Shown here piece after piece: positions 33,778 through 42,240 of a stretch of 64,000 bases of DNA (within the stretch, counting starts at the first letter, position 1; every line of letters begins with the position of its first letter). The notes beneath the pieces were generated by a model that saw only the letters and a list, made by a program, of their open reading frames with translations, did no database searches and was not told where the DNA came from. This DNA is from Hoeflea_A sp965228435 (GTDB lineage: Bacteria > Pseudomonadota > Alphaproteobacteria > Rhizobiales > Rhizobiaceae). Position numbers and translations under genes: made by a program. The stretch covers positions 2,418,001 through 2,482,000 of the forward strand of contig OZ245818.1 in assembly GCA_965228435.1 (NCBI GenBank), in the 5' to 3' direction.

Positions 33778-35451
33778 TCACTCACCGGTGACATCGTTCG
33801 CGAGCCGCAGAAGATCAAGCTTGGCGAGCCAAACGAGCGAGCGCAGGCACAGTTCTTGGCGTGCTATCGGCAAAGCTGCAATGAGTTGGCCCGCCTCCTT
33901 GGGACCGCTTTCGAGGCTCGTAAGCAAGGCTTGAATTTCCTCCACTTTCGGCAGCATTGGGCCAGCGAACACAACCATTCGCAATTCCAGATACTGCTTC
34001 AGTCGCTGCATTGCCTCTTCGATCGTCGGATCGCTCAATCTGACCATGGTGTCGCGTGTGAGTGCAGTTGTGGGATAGCCCGAAAACACTCGGAATGGAT
34101 CCATGCGGGACAGGGAGCGATGCTTCTCTTGGTGAGGCAGGTTGCTCTTTCGAATTTCCGCAAGTTCCTGCCAAAGCTGCTCATACGCACCAAGAATGAT
34201 CGTCCAATCGTAAACCTCCCGAGCACGTCGCCTGCCGGCCTCACCGAAACGAAGACGCGTTTCCGGCGACTCCAGCAGAGTGGAAATTGCCTTGGAAGCG
34301 GCCTCGACATCGACTGCGGCAAAGGACGAGGTGTACGCGAGGTGCCAGTCGTATGTGTCAATCTCAAGGGCATGCCTTCGTGCAAGGTCCTCACCGAGGC
34401 CAGCCATGGGAGCAACTGTCGGAATACGAAAGCCGTCAACGCCATCGCGTACGGTGTCCCGGTAACCGTCCCAATCACTGACCACGACTGGCAGGCCGGC
34501 GGCCATCGCCTCGACCGGCACTATGCCAAATGTCTCCTGTATGTTGTCGACCAGGCTGCAAAGCATGTCGGCGCTTGCCCAGGCCGCTTGCCGGTCCGGC
34601 GCAGACCGGCCGTCCAAATCAATAACCCGTATTGACGGGCAGGCCACACGCCGCGCCTCGGCAAAGGCCTGCGCCACATTTTCGGAGGTGTGCCACCCGC
34701 ATTCTATCAACACAGTCTTGCGGCCTGTCGTACGTCGACGGGACTGAGCCCTCTCCAAAGCTTGATACATTGCCAGTGGATGAGCCTTCGCATGAAATGA
34801 CAGCCTGCCGATGAAAAGCACAACGTCCTCGTCGTCGCGAATTCTCAGCTTGGTTCGTGCCTCGGACCGCTGGTCCGGCGTATAATCAAAGTCTTGAGTG
34901 TTCAGGCCGAGGGGTATCACCGGCAACTTTGGTAGCGGGATCAGTTTTGCCCCCAAACGCTCAGTGAGATAACGCGCCTGAGCATCGAGCACAGTCTCTA
35001 CGCTGCTGCGCACTGCATTGCTGGTGCAGATGAGCGCGTCCCAAGTTTCAATCGGTGCAGTTAGAAGGTCCACAAGACCATTCATCACGCGGCCAGAAGC
35101 GATTGTGTGGGTAATACCGCAGAGACTCCACGACCTGGCTCCAAACCACGATCTTTGCCATGCATTTCTGGAAAGGTTTGGGCCTGGCCGAAACAAGGTT
35201 CCGGGCTTGCTGAGATCCGCCAAGTGATCTTTATTGATCACGCGAACGCCTCCCTTGTTGCCAAGCGAGCGCATCATCTCGGTAAAGGCTTCTCCTTCAG
35301 CTGGCGTATCCACGAACGCCCACTTTTCAGCGGCGGGTTGAGAGCGCACAAAAGCGCGCAGAAACGACTCTCCAGCCGCATTTCGACCCATAAGCTTTTT
35401 TCCCGACGTGGAGTAAGCATCGGACTGGTAGTAGATCGCGGCTGTCACCAT
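33778..35451 (-). CDS. GT4-family glycosyltransferase with C-terminal extension
   Basis: The Rossmann GT-B core includes DDEDVVLFIGRLSFHAKAHP at about 207-226 and the GT4 signature ETFGIVPVEAMAAGLPVVVS with the E-x7-E pair that binds the sugar nucleotide. Catalysis is transfer of a sugar from a nucleotide donor; the acceptor is unknown. The core ends near residue 445, followed by about 110 residues (IEEAMQRLKQYLELRMVVF) that are not part of the usual family and look helical. The N-terminus has no signal peptide. It has no other polysaccharide genes around it. A possible target is the surface or repeat proteins in the same region, which is speculation. Confidence 0.85.
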   Translation of the reverse strand: MVTAAIYYQSDAYSTSGKKLMGRNAAGESFLRAFVRSQPAAEKWAFVDTPAEGEAFTEMMRSLGNKGGVRVINKDHLADLSKPGTLFRPGPNLSRNAWQRSWFGARSWSLCGITHTIASGRVMNGLVDLLTAPIETWDALICTSNAVRSSVETVLDAQARYLTERLGAKLIPLPKLPVIPLGLNTQDFDYTPDQRSEARTKLRIRDDEDVVLFIGRLSFHAKAHPLAMYQALERAQSRRRTTGRKTVLIECGWHTSENVAQAFAEARRVACPSIRVIDLDGRSAPDRQAAWASADMLCSLVDNIQETFGIVPVEAMAAGLPVVVSDWDGYRDTVRDGVDGFRIPTVAPMAGLGEDLARRHALEIDTYDWHLAYTSSFAAVDVEAASKAISTLLESPETRLRFGEAGRRRAREVYDWTIILGAYEQLWQELAEIRKSNLPHQEKHRSLSRMDPFRVFSGYPTTALTRDTMVRLSDPTIEEAMQRLKQYLELRMVVFAGPMLPKVEEIQALLTSLESGPKEAGQLIAALPIARQELCLRSLVWLAKLDLLRLANDVTGE

Positions 35452-35485
35452 TTCTCCATTCGTTTAAGGGTTTGCCGTGAACCTG

Positions 35486-35805
35486 TTAGCTTTCCATCAC
35501 GACTTCACAAACCTCGCCGTCCTCGAAACGCACAGACAGGACATAGTCAGTCGCGTTCTTCGGCAGACTAAAATCATAGACATCAATCATACCGTCTTTC
35601 TCGGAACTCCAGGCATTCACCAACACAAGCGCATCAAGCATGGCTGGCGCATCCGGCGAAGGCGATCCGAATTCCCTTATCCAATAGTCGTCATCCAATT
35701 CTTCCAGGTGATGGGATACGAAGGGCCGAACTCGTCGTCTCCATACAACGATCTGATTTTGGCCCAAGCGGCGGCTTCTGGCGGCTCGATGACCTCGTTG
35801 GGCAT
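35486..35805 (-). pseudogene. DUF2004-like small protein, frameshifted
   Basis: Frame 1 from the ATG at 35805 reads MPNEVIEPPEAAAWAKIRSL and ends at a stop near 35680; frame 2 continues DYWIREFGSPSPDAPAMLDA and ends VRFEDGEVCEVVMES. The two make one plausible protein if a frameshift lies near 35690-35700. The second part resembles the DUF2004 family. A near copy of the shared junction motif (35813-35826) precedes the ATG. Upstream on the same strand MYWPPELWWQQMLKRIVDYI may belong to a second broken gene. Confidence 0.5.
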
Positions 35806-36159
35806 CGTCTCGGCTCCTCCCGTTTGTGATCGAAGCTCGCTCTGCAACCTTTGAAAACTCACTCGGATGAGATTCGATGTAGTCCACTATGCGCTTTAAC
35901 ATCTGCTGCCACCAAAGTTCCGGAGGCCAGTACATACGAGATTGGTGAGGCTGACGAGAGGGGGTGGGGCTCATCACAAAATGCTATGGCTCTCGTCTAC
36001 CAGACCATGGCGAGCCAAACCTTCGTCAACGCGTATCTGTCTTCCAAGTATGCGGCTTCAACGCGCGCATTTTTGACCGCGAACGAGGTCTTCTTAGCTT
36101 CCTACTCTCTCTTTACCCTCAAAAGGCGATGCCTATTTTGAGCCCATTGGAAGCGGCAT

Positions 36160-36501
36160 ATGAAAACGATAGGTTGCGTCTTCCCTCGACACTCGGACGG
36201 AGGCGATGTCCCGTTCCAAGAGTGTGCGGGTGCATTCCCAATCGAAGCCGACAGGAGAACTGCTTTGCGCCGCTGCCTATTGGACCCGAAACTTTCTATC
36301 AGCAACATACTCGCCATTCTGGCGGTAATAGCCGCACTATCGGCCGCCTGGCATCAGTTGACCACCCGGGTAACCATCGTCGAACTTGCAGTGGAGGATC
36401 TCGAATTCAGAATGGAAAAGCTGGAACAAACCGGACTAGGCCAAGCCGGTTCAACCATCGAGCCACTTGATTTGCTCCGTTGGAAGCGTGCCGGTGCTTA
36501 G
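36160..36501 (+). CDS. Possible small membrane protein
   Basis: The C-terminal 65 residues (ISNILAILAVIAALSAAWHQ, then VTIVELAVEDLEFRMEKLEQ) give one membrane helix and a short coiled coil. The N-terminal 45 residues are less convincing, so the true start may be internal. No family recognised. Nothing else in 35978-36663 can be supported. Confidence 0.35.
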   Translation: MKTIGCVFPRHSDGGDVPFQECAGAFPIEADRRTALRRCLLDPKLSISNILAILAVIAALSAAWHQLTTRVTIVELAVEDLEFRMEKLEQTGLGQAGSTIEPLDLLRWKRAGA

Positions 36502-36663
36502 TGGCTGCGACCAGGCAGCCACCATCGCGGCTCCTGTCGCTTCACAAAATACCCTGGCCGCCAGAGACGCGCGTTTCCACATTCCAAAGCAAGATCGAAA
36601 GCGGGAACACCGCACATGGCGTCTGAATTAGTTTAACAATTTCAGGATTTTGTACGGTCAATA

Positions 36664-36754
36664 TGGCGGAGAGAGAGGGATTCGAACCCTCGAGACGGTA
36701 TCACCGCCTACACACTTTCCAGGCGTGCGCCTTCAACCACTCGGCCACCTCTCC
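36664..36754 (-). tRNA. tRNA-Ser(GGA)
   Basis: On the minus strand the gene opens GGAGAGGTGGCCGAGTGG and ends CTCTCTCCGCCA with an encoded CCA. The anticodon loop is CTGGAAA (GGA), there is a long variable arm typical of serine tRNAs, and the T-arm is GAGGGTTCGAATCCCTC. Its 3' end points left towards the accessory region, the position where integrases commonly insert. Confidence 0.95.
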
Positions 36755-37053
36755 GGATATCGCGCCGGTCGCTGGAAAGCAGGCCGGAACGGCGCGCACT
36801 ATAGTCAAGACGGATGCCGGATCAACCAGAATCTGACGCTTTGATGACAAAGGTTGCGTTGTGGCGAATCCGCCGTGCCACCTGCGACGGTGGAAGCCCT
36901 CGCCGATATCGAGCATGTGATTTCCACGACGGGCTTTTTTGCGCTATGAACCGTGCTTGCTGCCTTCAGGGCATGGGGATCGGCCACCGCGGTCGGATAC
37001 CGAAAAGGCCAGCGCAACACAATTGACGTCACGGATGGGAGTGGACGACCACC

Positions 37054-37374
37054 ATGAGATTCCTGTTGCGCGCGATCAGTATGATCGCTCTGGTTCTTGC
37101 GGTCATTGCCGGCGTCATTGACGCGATCAAGTCGGTGGCCGCCTCACAGGTGGTCATGGAGCCTTTGGGCAACGCCTGGTACGCCATCAGCCCGGACACG
37201 CTGAACCTTGCCCAGGCGGTGATTCAGCGCAACGTGCATCCCTATCTGTGGGATCCGATCATCCAGTGGGTCCTGCTGCAGCCGACCTGGGCGGTGTTCC
37301 TGGTGCTGTCGCTGTTCTTCTACCTGATCGCCTGGCGGCGGCCACGACCGGCCGGCCGCTTCGCCGCGCGCTAG
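37054..37374 (+). CDS. Conserved small membrane protein (106 aa)
   Basis: Two membrane segments are visible, AISMIALVLAVIAGVIDAI and WAVFLVLSLFFYLIAW, separated by a periplasmic loop with NAWYAISPDTLNLAQAVIQR. It looks like a short protein often seen near msrA in Rhizobiales; I cannot give it a function. The ATG follows GGGAGTGG. The msrA gene begins 57 bases downstream, so the two may be co-transcribed. Confidence 0.75.
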   Translation: MRFLLRAISMIALVLAVIAGVIDAIKSVAASQVVMEPLGNAWYAISPDTLNLAQAVIQRNVHPYLWDPIIQWVLLQPTWAVFLVLSLFFYLIAWRRPRPAGRFAAR

Positions 37375-37430
37375 ACGGCCGCCCGTGCCCGCGCTATCTG
37401 TCGCCTTGGGTTGCAATATGGAGTGAGACG

Positions 37431-38081
37431 ATGTTCGGCCTTGACCTTATGAGCAAGAAAACGACAATGCCAACCGCCGAGAACGCCCTGCCGGGCCGCA
37501 GCGAACCGCTGCCAACGGCCAGCCATCACTTCGTCAACGGCAATCCGCTCAAGGGGCCCTATCCAGACGGTTTCGAAAAGGCACTGTTTGGCATGGGGTG
37601 TTTCTGGGGCGTGGAGAGGATGTTCTGGCTGCGCCAGGGTGTCTGGGTAACCGCTGTCGGATTTGCCGGAGGCATGACTCCAAATCCCACTTACGAGGAA
37701 ACCGTCACCGGACTGACCGGCCATACGGAAGTAGCGCTGGTGGTCTACGACCCGGCCGTTATCAGATACGGCAGCTTGCTCAAGATCTTCTGGGAAGGTC
37801 ACGACCCGACGCAAGGCATGCGCCAGGGCAACGATGTCGGTACGACCTATCGGTCAGCCATTTACGCCTACGGGGACGAGCAGTTGCACCAGGCAAAGCA
37901 GAGCCGCACCGATTACCAGGCTGCGCTCGACCATGCCGGGTTTGACCACCAGATCACCACGGAAATCGTCTCCGCGCCGGAGTTCTATTTCGCCGAGGAC
38001 TATCACCAGCAATATCTTGCCAAAAATCCGAACGGCTATTGCGGCGTCAGGGGAACCGGCGTTTCCTGCACAATGGGCTGA
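37431..38081 (+). CDS. msrA: Peptide-methionine (S)-S-oxide reductase
   Basis: MsrA reduces methionine-S-sulfoxide in proteins, with thioredoxin as electron donor. The active-site motif GCFWGVERMFW contains the nucleophilic Cys. Family segments follow: GFAGGMTPNPTYEETVTGLT, TEVALVVYDP, FWEGHDPTQGMRQGNDVGTT, YRSAIY and AEDYHQQYL. A C-terminal Cys (GVSCTMG) could resolve the disulfide. I chose the ATG at 37431, which gives the usual 216 residues with a 48-residue leader before the core, and has a ribosome site (GGAGTGAG). Confidence 0.95.
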   Translation: MFGLDLMSKKTTMPTAENALPGRSEPLPTASHHFVNGNPLKGPYPDGFEKALFGMGCFWGVERMFWLRQGVWVTAVGFAGGMTPNPTYEETVTGLTGHTEVALVVYDPAVIRYGSLLKIFWEGHDPTQGMRQGNDVGTTYRSAIYAYGDEQLHQAKQSRTDYQAALDHAGFDHQITTEIVSAPEFYFAEDYHQQYLAKNPNGYCGVRGTGVSCTMG

Positions 38082-38128
38082 CAAACCCGGGCTGGCACGC
38101 CCGCAGACGGGGCAATGTCGCTTCAAAA

Positions 38129-38144
38129 TTGATCATACGATCAA
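38129..38144. promoter_or_regulatory. Palindrome upstream of BMP gene
   Basis: TTGATC-ATAC-GATCAA is a perfect 6-4-6 inverted repeat about 200 bases before the BMP gene start. The form resembles GntR-type operators of alphaproteobacterial nucleobase genes, which is an inference from shape. Confidence 0.45.
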
Positions 38145-38346
38145 AAATTTGACCTTGTGAGCAAAGGCGGTTAGCTTCGATTTTTAAGCATGCTCCACAA
38201 AGCACTCATTTTGTGCGTGATCTTTGCAAAAAGCCGTGCAAGGATAAGCGCAAGTCTAGCCGGGTTCCGGTAAGAAAGGCTTCATTTGCGCCGCGCCAAA
38301 AGCGGTAGAGGGACAACAAACCAAACGAACAAAAGGGTTGGGAAAC

Positions 38347-39339
38347 ATGAAGAGAACACTCCTCAGCATTCTTGCAATGGCCGCAATGTCGGCAACCGCA
38401 CTGGCTGCCGACATCAAGCCGGCAATCATCTACGACCTGGGCGGCAAGTTCGACAAGTCGTTCAACGAATCCGCCTATAACGGCGCTGAGAAGTTCAAGG
38501 CCGATACCGGCATTGCCTATCGCGACTTCGAAATCCAGAACGATGCACAGCGCGAACAGGCGCTGCGCAAGTTTGCCCGTGACGGCAACAATCCGATCGT
38601 CATGGCCGGTTTCTCCTGGGCAGCAGCGCTCGAGAAAGTGGCAGCCGAATATCCGGACACCAATTTCGCCATCATCGACATGGTCGTTGACCTGCCGAAT
38701 GTGCGCTCGGTCGTCTACAAGGAGCAGGAAGGCTCTTACCTGGTCGGCGTCATGGCCGCCAAGGCTTCCAAATCCGGCACCGTCAGCTTCGTCGGCGGCA
38801 TGGACATTCCGCTGATCCGCAAATTCTCCTGCGGCTATGTCGGCGGCGTCAAGGCAACCAATCCTGATGCCAATGTCCTGCAAGCCATGACCGGCACAAC
38901 CCCGGACGCCTGGAACGACCCGGTCAAGGGCGGTGAGATCGCCAAGTCCCAGATCGCTCAGGGTTCCGACGTGGTTTATGCTGCAGCCGGCGGCACCGGT
39001 ATCGGCGTGCTTCAGGCCGCTGCCGATGAAGGCAAGCTGAGCATCGGCGTCGACTCCAACCAGAACGGCCTGCAGCCGGGTTCGGTTCTGACCTCGATGC
39101 TGAAGCGTGTGGACGTCGCCGTCTATAATGCGTTCAACGATGCTAATGACGGCAAGTTCTCCTACGGCTTCAACGTGCTGGGTCTCGCCGAGAACGGCGT
39201 CGACTATGCGATGGACGACAACAACGCCAAGCTGGTCAGCCAGGAAATGCGCGATGCTGTCGAGCAGGCGAAGTCGGACATCATCACCGGCAAGATCAAC
39301 GTGCACGACTACATGTCGGACGAGAATTGCCCGTACTGA
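38347..39339 (+). CDS. BMP-family ABC transporter binding protein
   Basis: Proteins of the BMP/Med family bind nucleosides or related compounds in the periplasm for an ABC importer. The signal peptide is MKRTLLSILAMAAMSATALA. Family segments include GGKFDKSFNESAYNGAEKF near the mature N-terminus, GFSWAAALEKVAAEYPDTNF, EGSYLVGVMAAKASKSGTVS and AAGGTGIGVLQAA. The permease and ATPase genes that usually accompany it are absent; a strong terminator follows immediately, so it is a solitary unit. Start chosen at 38347 because it opens the signal peptide. Confidence 0.9.
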   Translation: MKRTLLSILAMAAMSATALAADIKPAIIYDLGGKFDKSFNESAYNGAEKFKADTGIAYRDFEIQNDAQREQALRKFARDGNNPIVMAGFSWAAALEKVAAEYPDTNFAIIDMVVDLPNVRSVVYKEQEGSYLVGVMAAKASKSGTVSFVGGMDIPLIRKFSCGYVGGVKATNPDANVLQAMTGTTPDAWNDPVKGGEIAKSQIAQGSDVVYAAAGGTGIGVLQAAADEGKLSIGVDSNQNGLQPGSVLTSMLKRVDVAVYNAFNDANDGKFSYGFNVLGLAENGVDYAMDDNNAKLVSQEMRDAVEQAKSDIITGKINVHDYMSDENCPY

Positions 39340-39361
39340 TCGCCGTATCAGGCTAAATCAA

Positions 39362-39396
39362 AGAGCCGCCGGGTTCCGCCCGGCGGCTCTTTCTTT
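39362..39396 (+). terminator. Rho-independent terminator after BMP gene
   Basis: AGAGCCGCCGGG and CCCGGCGGCTCT form a perfect 12-bp stem with a five-base loop, followed by TTCTTTG. It ends the BMP gene and, being symmetric, may also serve the convergent yraN gene. Confidence 0.95.
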
Positions 39397-39400
39397 GTGT

Positions 39401-39769
39401 TCAGAACGCGTCCGGAAAATGCCGTGGCCAACGCCATGGCAGGACCACAACGATATCTCCTCGAAGCGACAGGCGGTCGTGATCGCGCTGGCGGGAAAGC
39501 CAGGCGTCGCCGGCAGCCATAATGCGACGGGCTGTCGCGGGTGTCACAGCATCGATCGCCGCCGCCTCGCTTGCCCGCGCCTTGACTTCGATCAGCGCCA
39601 CAAGGTCGCCGCGTCGGGCGATCAGGTCGATTTCGCCAGCCTTGGTTCGAAAGCGGCGGGCGACGATGCGGTAGCCCTTCAGCATCAACGCGGCCACAGC
39701 CAGATATTCGGCAAAATGGCCGCGGCGATAGGCCCTCCGGCGCGAGGCCCGCTCGGCCTCGCCGCTCAT
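39401..39769 (-). CDS. yraN: YraN (UPF0102) family nuclease-like protein
   Basis: The family has a restriction-endonuclease-like fold of uncertain role. Conserved pieces are RGHFAEYLAVAALMLKGY, the AGEIDLIARRGD segment with the metal-binding Asp, and LIEVKAR with Glu and Lys. The length of 122 residues is usual. The start overlaps the end of rsmI by 4 bases, so the two are translated together, the usual order in this group. Confidence 0.9.
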   Translation of the reverse strand: MSGEAERASRRRAYRRGHFAEYLAVAALMLKGYRIVARRFRTKAGEIDLIARRGDLVALIEVKARASEAAAIDAVTPATARRIMAAGDAWLSRQRDHDRLSLRGDIVVVLPWRWPRHFPDAF

Positions 39770-40650
39770 CCGGCTTCGTTCTTCATCGCGAGCAGCCGCT
39801 GGTAAAGCTGCTTTCGGGGAAGGCCGGTCCGCTTCGCCGCCTCCGTGGCCGCCTTTGCCGGCGAGTGATCCGAAAGCAGGTGGCGCAGCAGATCATCGGC
39901 ATCTTCCTCGGATACCTGTTGCGGTTCGGGTGGCGCGATCACCAGCACGATCTCGCCCTTGACGTCGGAATGCGCGTCATAGTGCTCGGCAAGCTCGCCC
40001 AGCGATCCGCGCCGCACCTCCTCGTACATCTTGGTCAGTTCCCGGCAGACAGCTGCACCGCGATCGCGGCCCAGTACGTCGACGCAGGCCAGCAGGGTCT
40101 TTGCCAGGCGATGGGGCGATTCGAACAGCAGCAACGTCGCGGGCACACTGGCAATCTCTTCAAGTCGGGCGCGCCGGGCCTTGTCCCTCGAAGGCAGGAA
40201 CCCGGCAAAGAAAAAGCTGTCGCTGGGCAGGCCGGAAGCCACAAGCGCGGCGAGCGGCGCCGAAGCTCCCGGAATGGGAACAACCCGCAAACCCTTCTCC
40301 AACGCCTGTTCGACCAGCCGGAAGCCGGGGTCGGAAACGAGCGGTGTGCCGGCATCGCTGACCAGTGCAACGCTTTTGCCCGCCTCCAGAGCTTCCAGCA
40401 GTCTGGGGCCGACCCGGTCCGCATTGTGTTCGTGATAGGCCGTGGGTTTGGCCGTGATGCCATAGCGCGACAAAAGCACGCGGCTTACCCGCGTATCCTC
40501 ACACGCGACCATATCCGCAGCCGCCAGAATATCCAGCCCGCGCAGGGACATGTCGCCGAGGTTGCCGATCGGCGTCGCCACCACGTAGAGCGCCGGTTCC
40601 AGCGGGCCAGCCTCAATCCGATTGGAGCCTATGTGATAGCTGTTGCGCAT
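39766..40650 (-). CDS. rsmI: 16S rRNA 2'-O-methyltransferase RsmI
   Basis: RsmI methylates the 2'-OH of C1402 in 16S rRNA. The SAM-binding tetrapyrrole-methylase fold shows ALYVVATPIGNLGDMSLRGL, ACEDTR, YHEHNA, VSDAGTPLVSDPGFRLV and IPGASAPLAALVASGL, all in order. The 294 residues include the C-terminal helical extension. It is followed by yraN in a 4-base overlap and is divergent from the LpoA-like lipoprotein gene, matching the rsmI-lpoA neighbourhood of other proteobacteria. Confidence 0.95.
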   Translation of the reverse strand: MRNSYHIGSNRIEAGPLEPALYVVATPIGNLGDMSLRGLDILAAADMVACEDTRVSRVLLSRYGITAKPTAYHEHNADRVGPRLLEALEAGKSVALVSDAGTPLVSDPGFRLVEQALEKGLRVVPIPGASAPLAALVASGLPSDSFFFAGFLPSRDKARRARLEEIASVPATLLLFESPHRLAKTLLACVDVLGRDRGAAVCRELTKMYEEVRRGSLGELAEHYDAHSDVKGEIVLVIAPPEPQQVSEEDADDLLRHLLSDHSPAKAATEAAKRTGLPRKQLYQRLLAMKNEAG

Positions 40651-40848
40651 CGTTTCTCATGTTTGCCCGGCCCTGCATCAGCTTAGTGCAATCGCGCCGG
40701 GACCGCATCCTCGAAAACCCTGAGCCAGCGCCCCGGTTTTGCCCTTTACCCGATGTCTTTAACGCAATACTACAGATGACAACACGGATTGTTCAAAGCT
40801 GTAACGCATTGGGAGAATCCGGGCGACAGGCAGGATACTGAACTGACA

Positions 40849-42069
40849 ATGGCATCTTCATCTGGCGGGCGCGCTCGCCGCGGATCGGCAATCGGCCTCT
40901 TTTCAGCGCTGCTGCTGCTTGGCGCCTGTCAGTCGGCTGATTACGGCCTGCCGAGCGACAACAGCAGTGCGCCTCAAACAACAGCCAGCCTGCCGGTGAA
41001 GACCGGGCCGGCCGCCGGAGAAGTTATCGGTACGGGAGAGACCCGGGTTGCCCTGCTTCTGCCGCGCTCGGCGCCGGGCAATGGCGCGACGATCGCCACC
41101 GAATATCGCAACGCTGCGGAACTTGCGATCGAAGCCAGCGGCGCCCAGTCCATGGAATTGGTCATCAAGGACACCGGCGGCACGGCTGCGGGAGCGATCG
41201 CCCGTTCCGAGGAAGCGGTTCGCGAAGGGGCGGCCGTCATTCTCGGCCCGGTGTTTTCCGGCAGCGTAACGTCGGCCGCCTCGGTGGCGCGGCCGGCCAA
41301 CCGCTCCATTGTCGCCTTTTCGTCCGACCCCGCCGCGGCTTCGAACGGCGTCTTCCTGATGTCCTTCCTGCCCGACCAGGTGGTCGACCGGACCATCTCC
41401 TACGCATCCGGAGTCGGGCTCACCTCCTTTGTGGCGATCTTGCCGCAGGGCGCCTACGGAACCCTGGTAGAGCGGCAGCTCAAGGCCACACTGGCAAGCC
41501 ATGGCGGCGTTCTTCTTGGCGTCTCGCGCTACCAGTATTCCAACGAATCCGTCGTCGCCGCGGTGCAAGAAGTCCTGCCGGCGATCCGCGAGGCCGATGC
41601 CATCTTCATTCCGGACGGCGGCACGGCACCCACCGCGATCGCCCGCGTGATCCAGAGCGAGGGCGTCAAGCTGCGTGACAAGCGGCTGATCGGCACCGGC
41701 CAGTGGCGCTCTGCCAAGCTCGATTCAGCCTACTTGCAGGGTGCGATCTTCGCCGACATGGACCAGGCGAATTTCGAGGAATTCAAGCTGCGATACCGGG
41801 AGCGCTTTGGCGCTGAGCCGACCGTCAATGCCGGTCTGGGATACGATGCCGTGACCATGACGGTGGAGCTTCTGGCATCGCGCAACCCGGCGGCGTTTTC
41901 CGCCAAGAACCTGGAGAACCGCGGCTTCCGGGGCGTGACGGGAGCATACCGGTTCATGCCGGATGGAAAGTCGCAACGGGCACTTGCCGTCTACCAGATT
42001 CAGGAAGGCCGGGCGATTGTGGTCGACGCGGCCCCGCAGCAGCTGGGGCGTGGCTTCGCGCAATACTGA
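40849..42069 (+). CDS. LpoA-like penicillin-binding protein activator lipoprotein
   Basis: The signal sequence ends in a lipobox (LLLLGAC, Cys at about residue 26), so the mature 380-residue protein is lipid-anchored. It has a periplasmic-binding-protein fold (TRVALLLPRSAPGNGATIAT, AAVILGPVFSGSVTSAASVA, GLGYDAVTMTVELLAS). The related LpoA activates PBP1a in gamma-proteobacteria and is encoded next to rsmI and yraN, as here. The role in cell-wall synthesis is therefore inferred from fold and neighbourhood. The start at 40849 opens the lipoprotein signal. Confidence 0.8.
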   Translation: MASSSGGRARRGSAIGLFSALLLLGACQSADYGLPSDNSSAPQTTASLPVKTGPAAGEVIGTGETRVALLLPRSAPGNGATIATEYRNAAELAIEASGAQSMELVIKDTGGTAAGAIARSEEAVREGAAVILGPVFSGSVTSAASVARPANRSIVAFSSDPAAASNGVFLMSFLPDQVVDRTISYASGVGLTSFVAILPQGAYGTLVERQLKATLASHGGVLLGVSRYQYSNESVVAAVQEVLPAIREADAIFIPDGGTAPTAIARVIQSEGVKLRDKRLIGTGQWRSAKLDSAYLQGAIFADMDQANFEEFKLRYRERFGAEPTVNAGLGYDAVTMTVELLASRNPAAFSAKNLENRGFRGVTGAYRFMPDGKSQRALAVYQIQEGRAIVVDAAPQQLGRGFAQY

Positions 42070-42074
42070 CCGTC

Positions 42075-42240
42075 AGAGCAAAGGGCGAAAAGTTTGCACC
42101 ATTTGACCGCCCGGCCCGAAGGGTGGCTGCATATCGGCCCATCGGCTGCGTTGCGACGCTTGCCCGACTTCGCGCTGCGCGACGCGCCTGGGAGCCGATC
42201 TGCAGCCATCAAATGATCCAAACTTTTCGCCCTTTGCTCT
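42075..42240. repeat. Palindromic intergenic element (RIME-like)
   Basis: AGAGCAAAGGGCGAAAAGTT plus one more T (42075-42095) is perfectly inverted at 42220-42240, and the inner parts are imperfectly inverted (CATTTGA; GGCTGCATATCGG against CAGATCGGC). The whole forms a long hairpin of about 165 bases between two convergent genes. It resembles rhizobial intergenic mosaic elements. It may also terminate both genes. Confidence 0.85.

Noticed and set aside
38206..39306. 366-codon minus-strand frame opposite the BMP gene
   Set aside because: The plus strand encodes a clear signal peptide and family protein; the reverse frame has no family resemblance.
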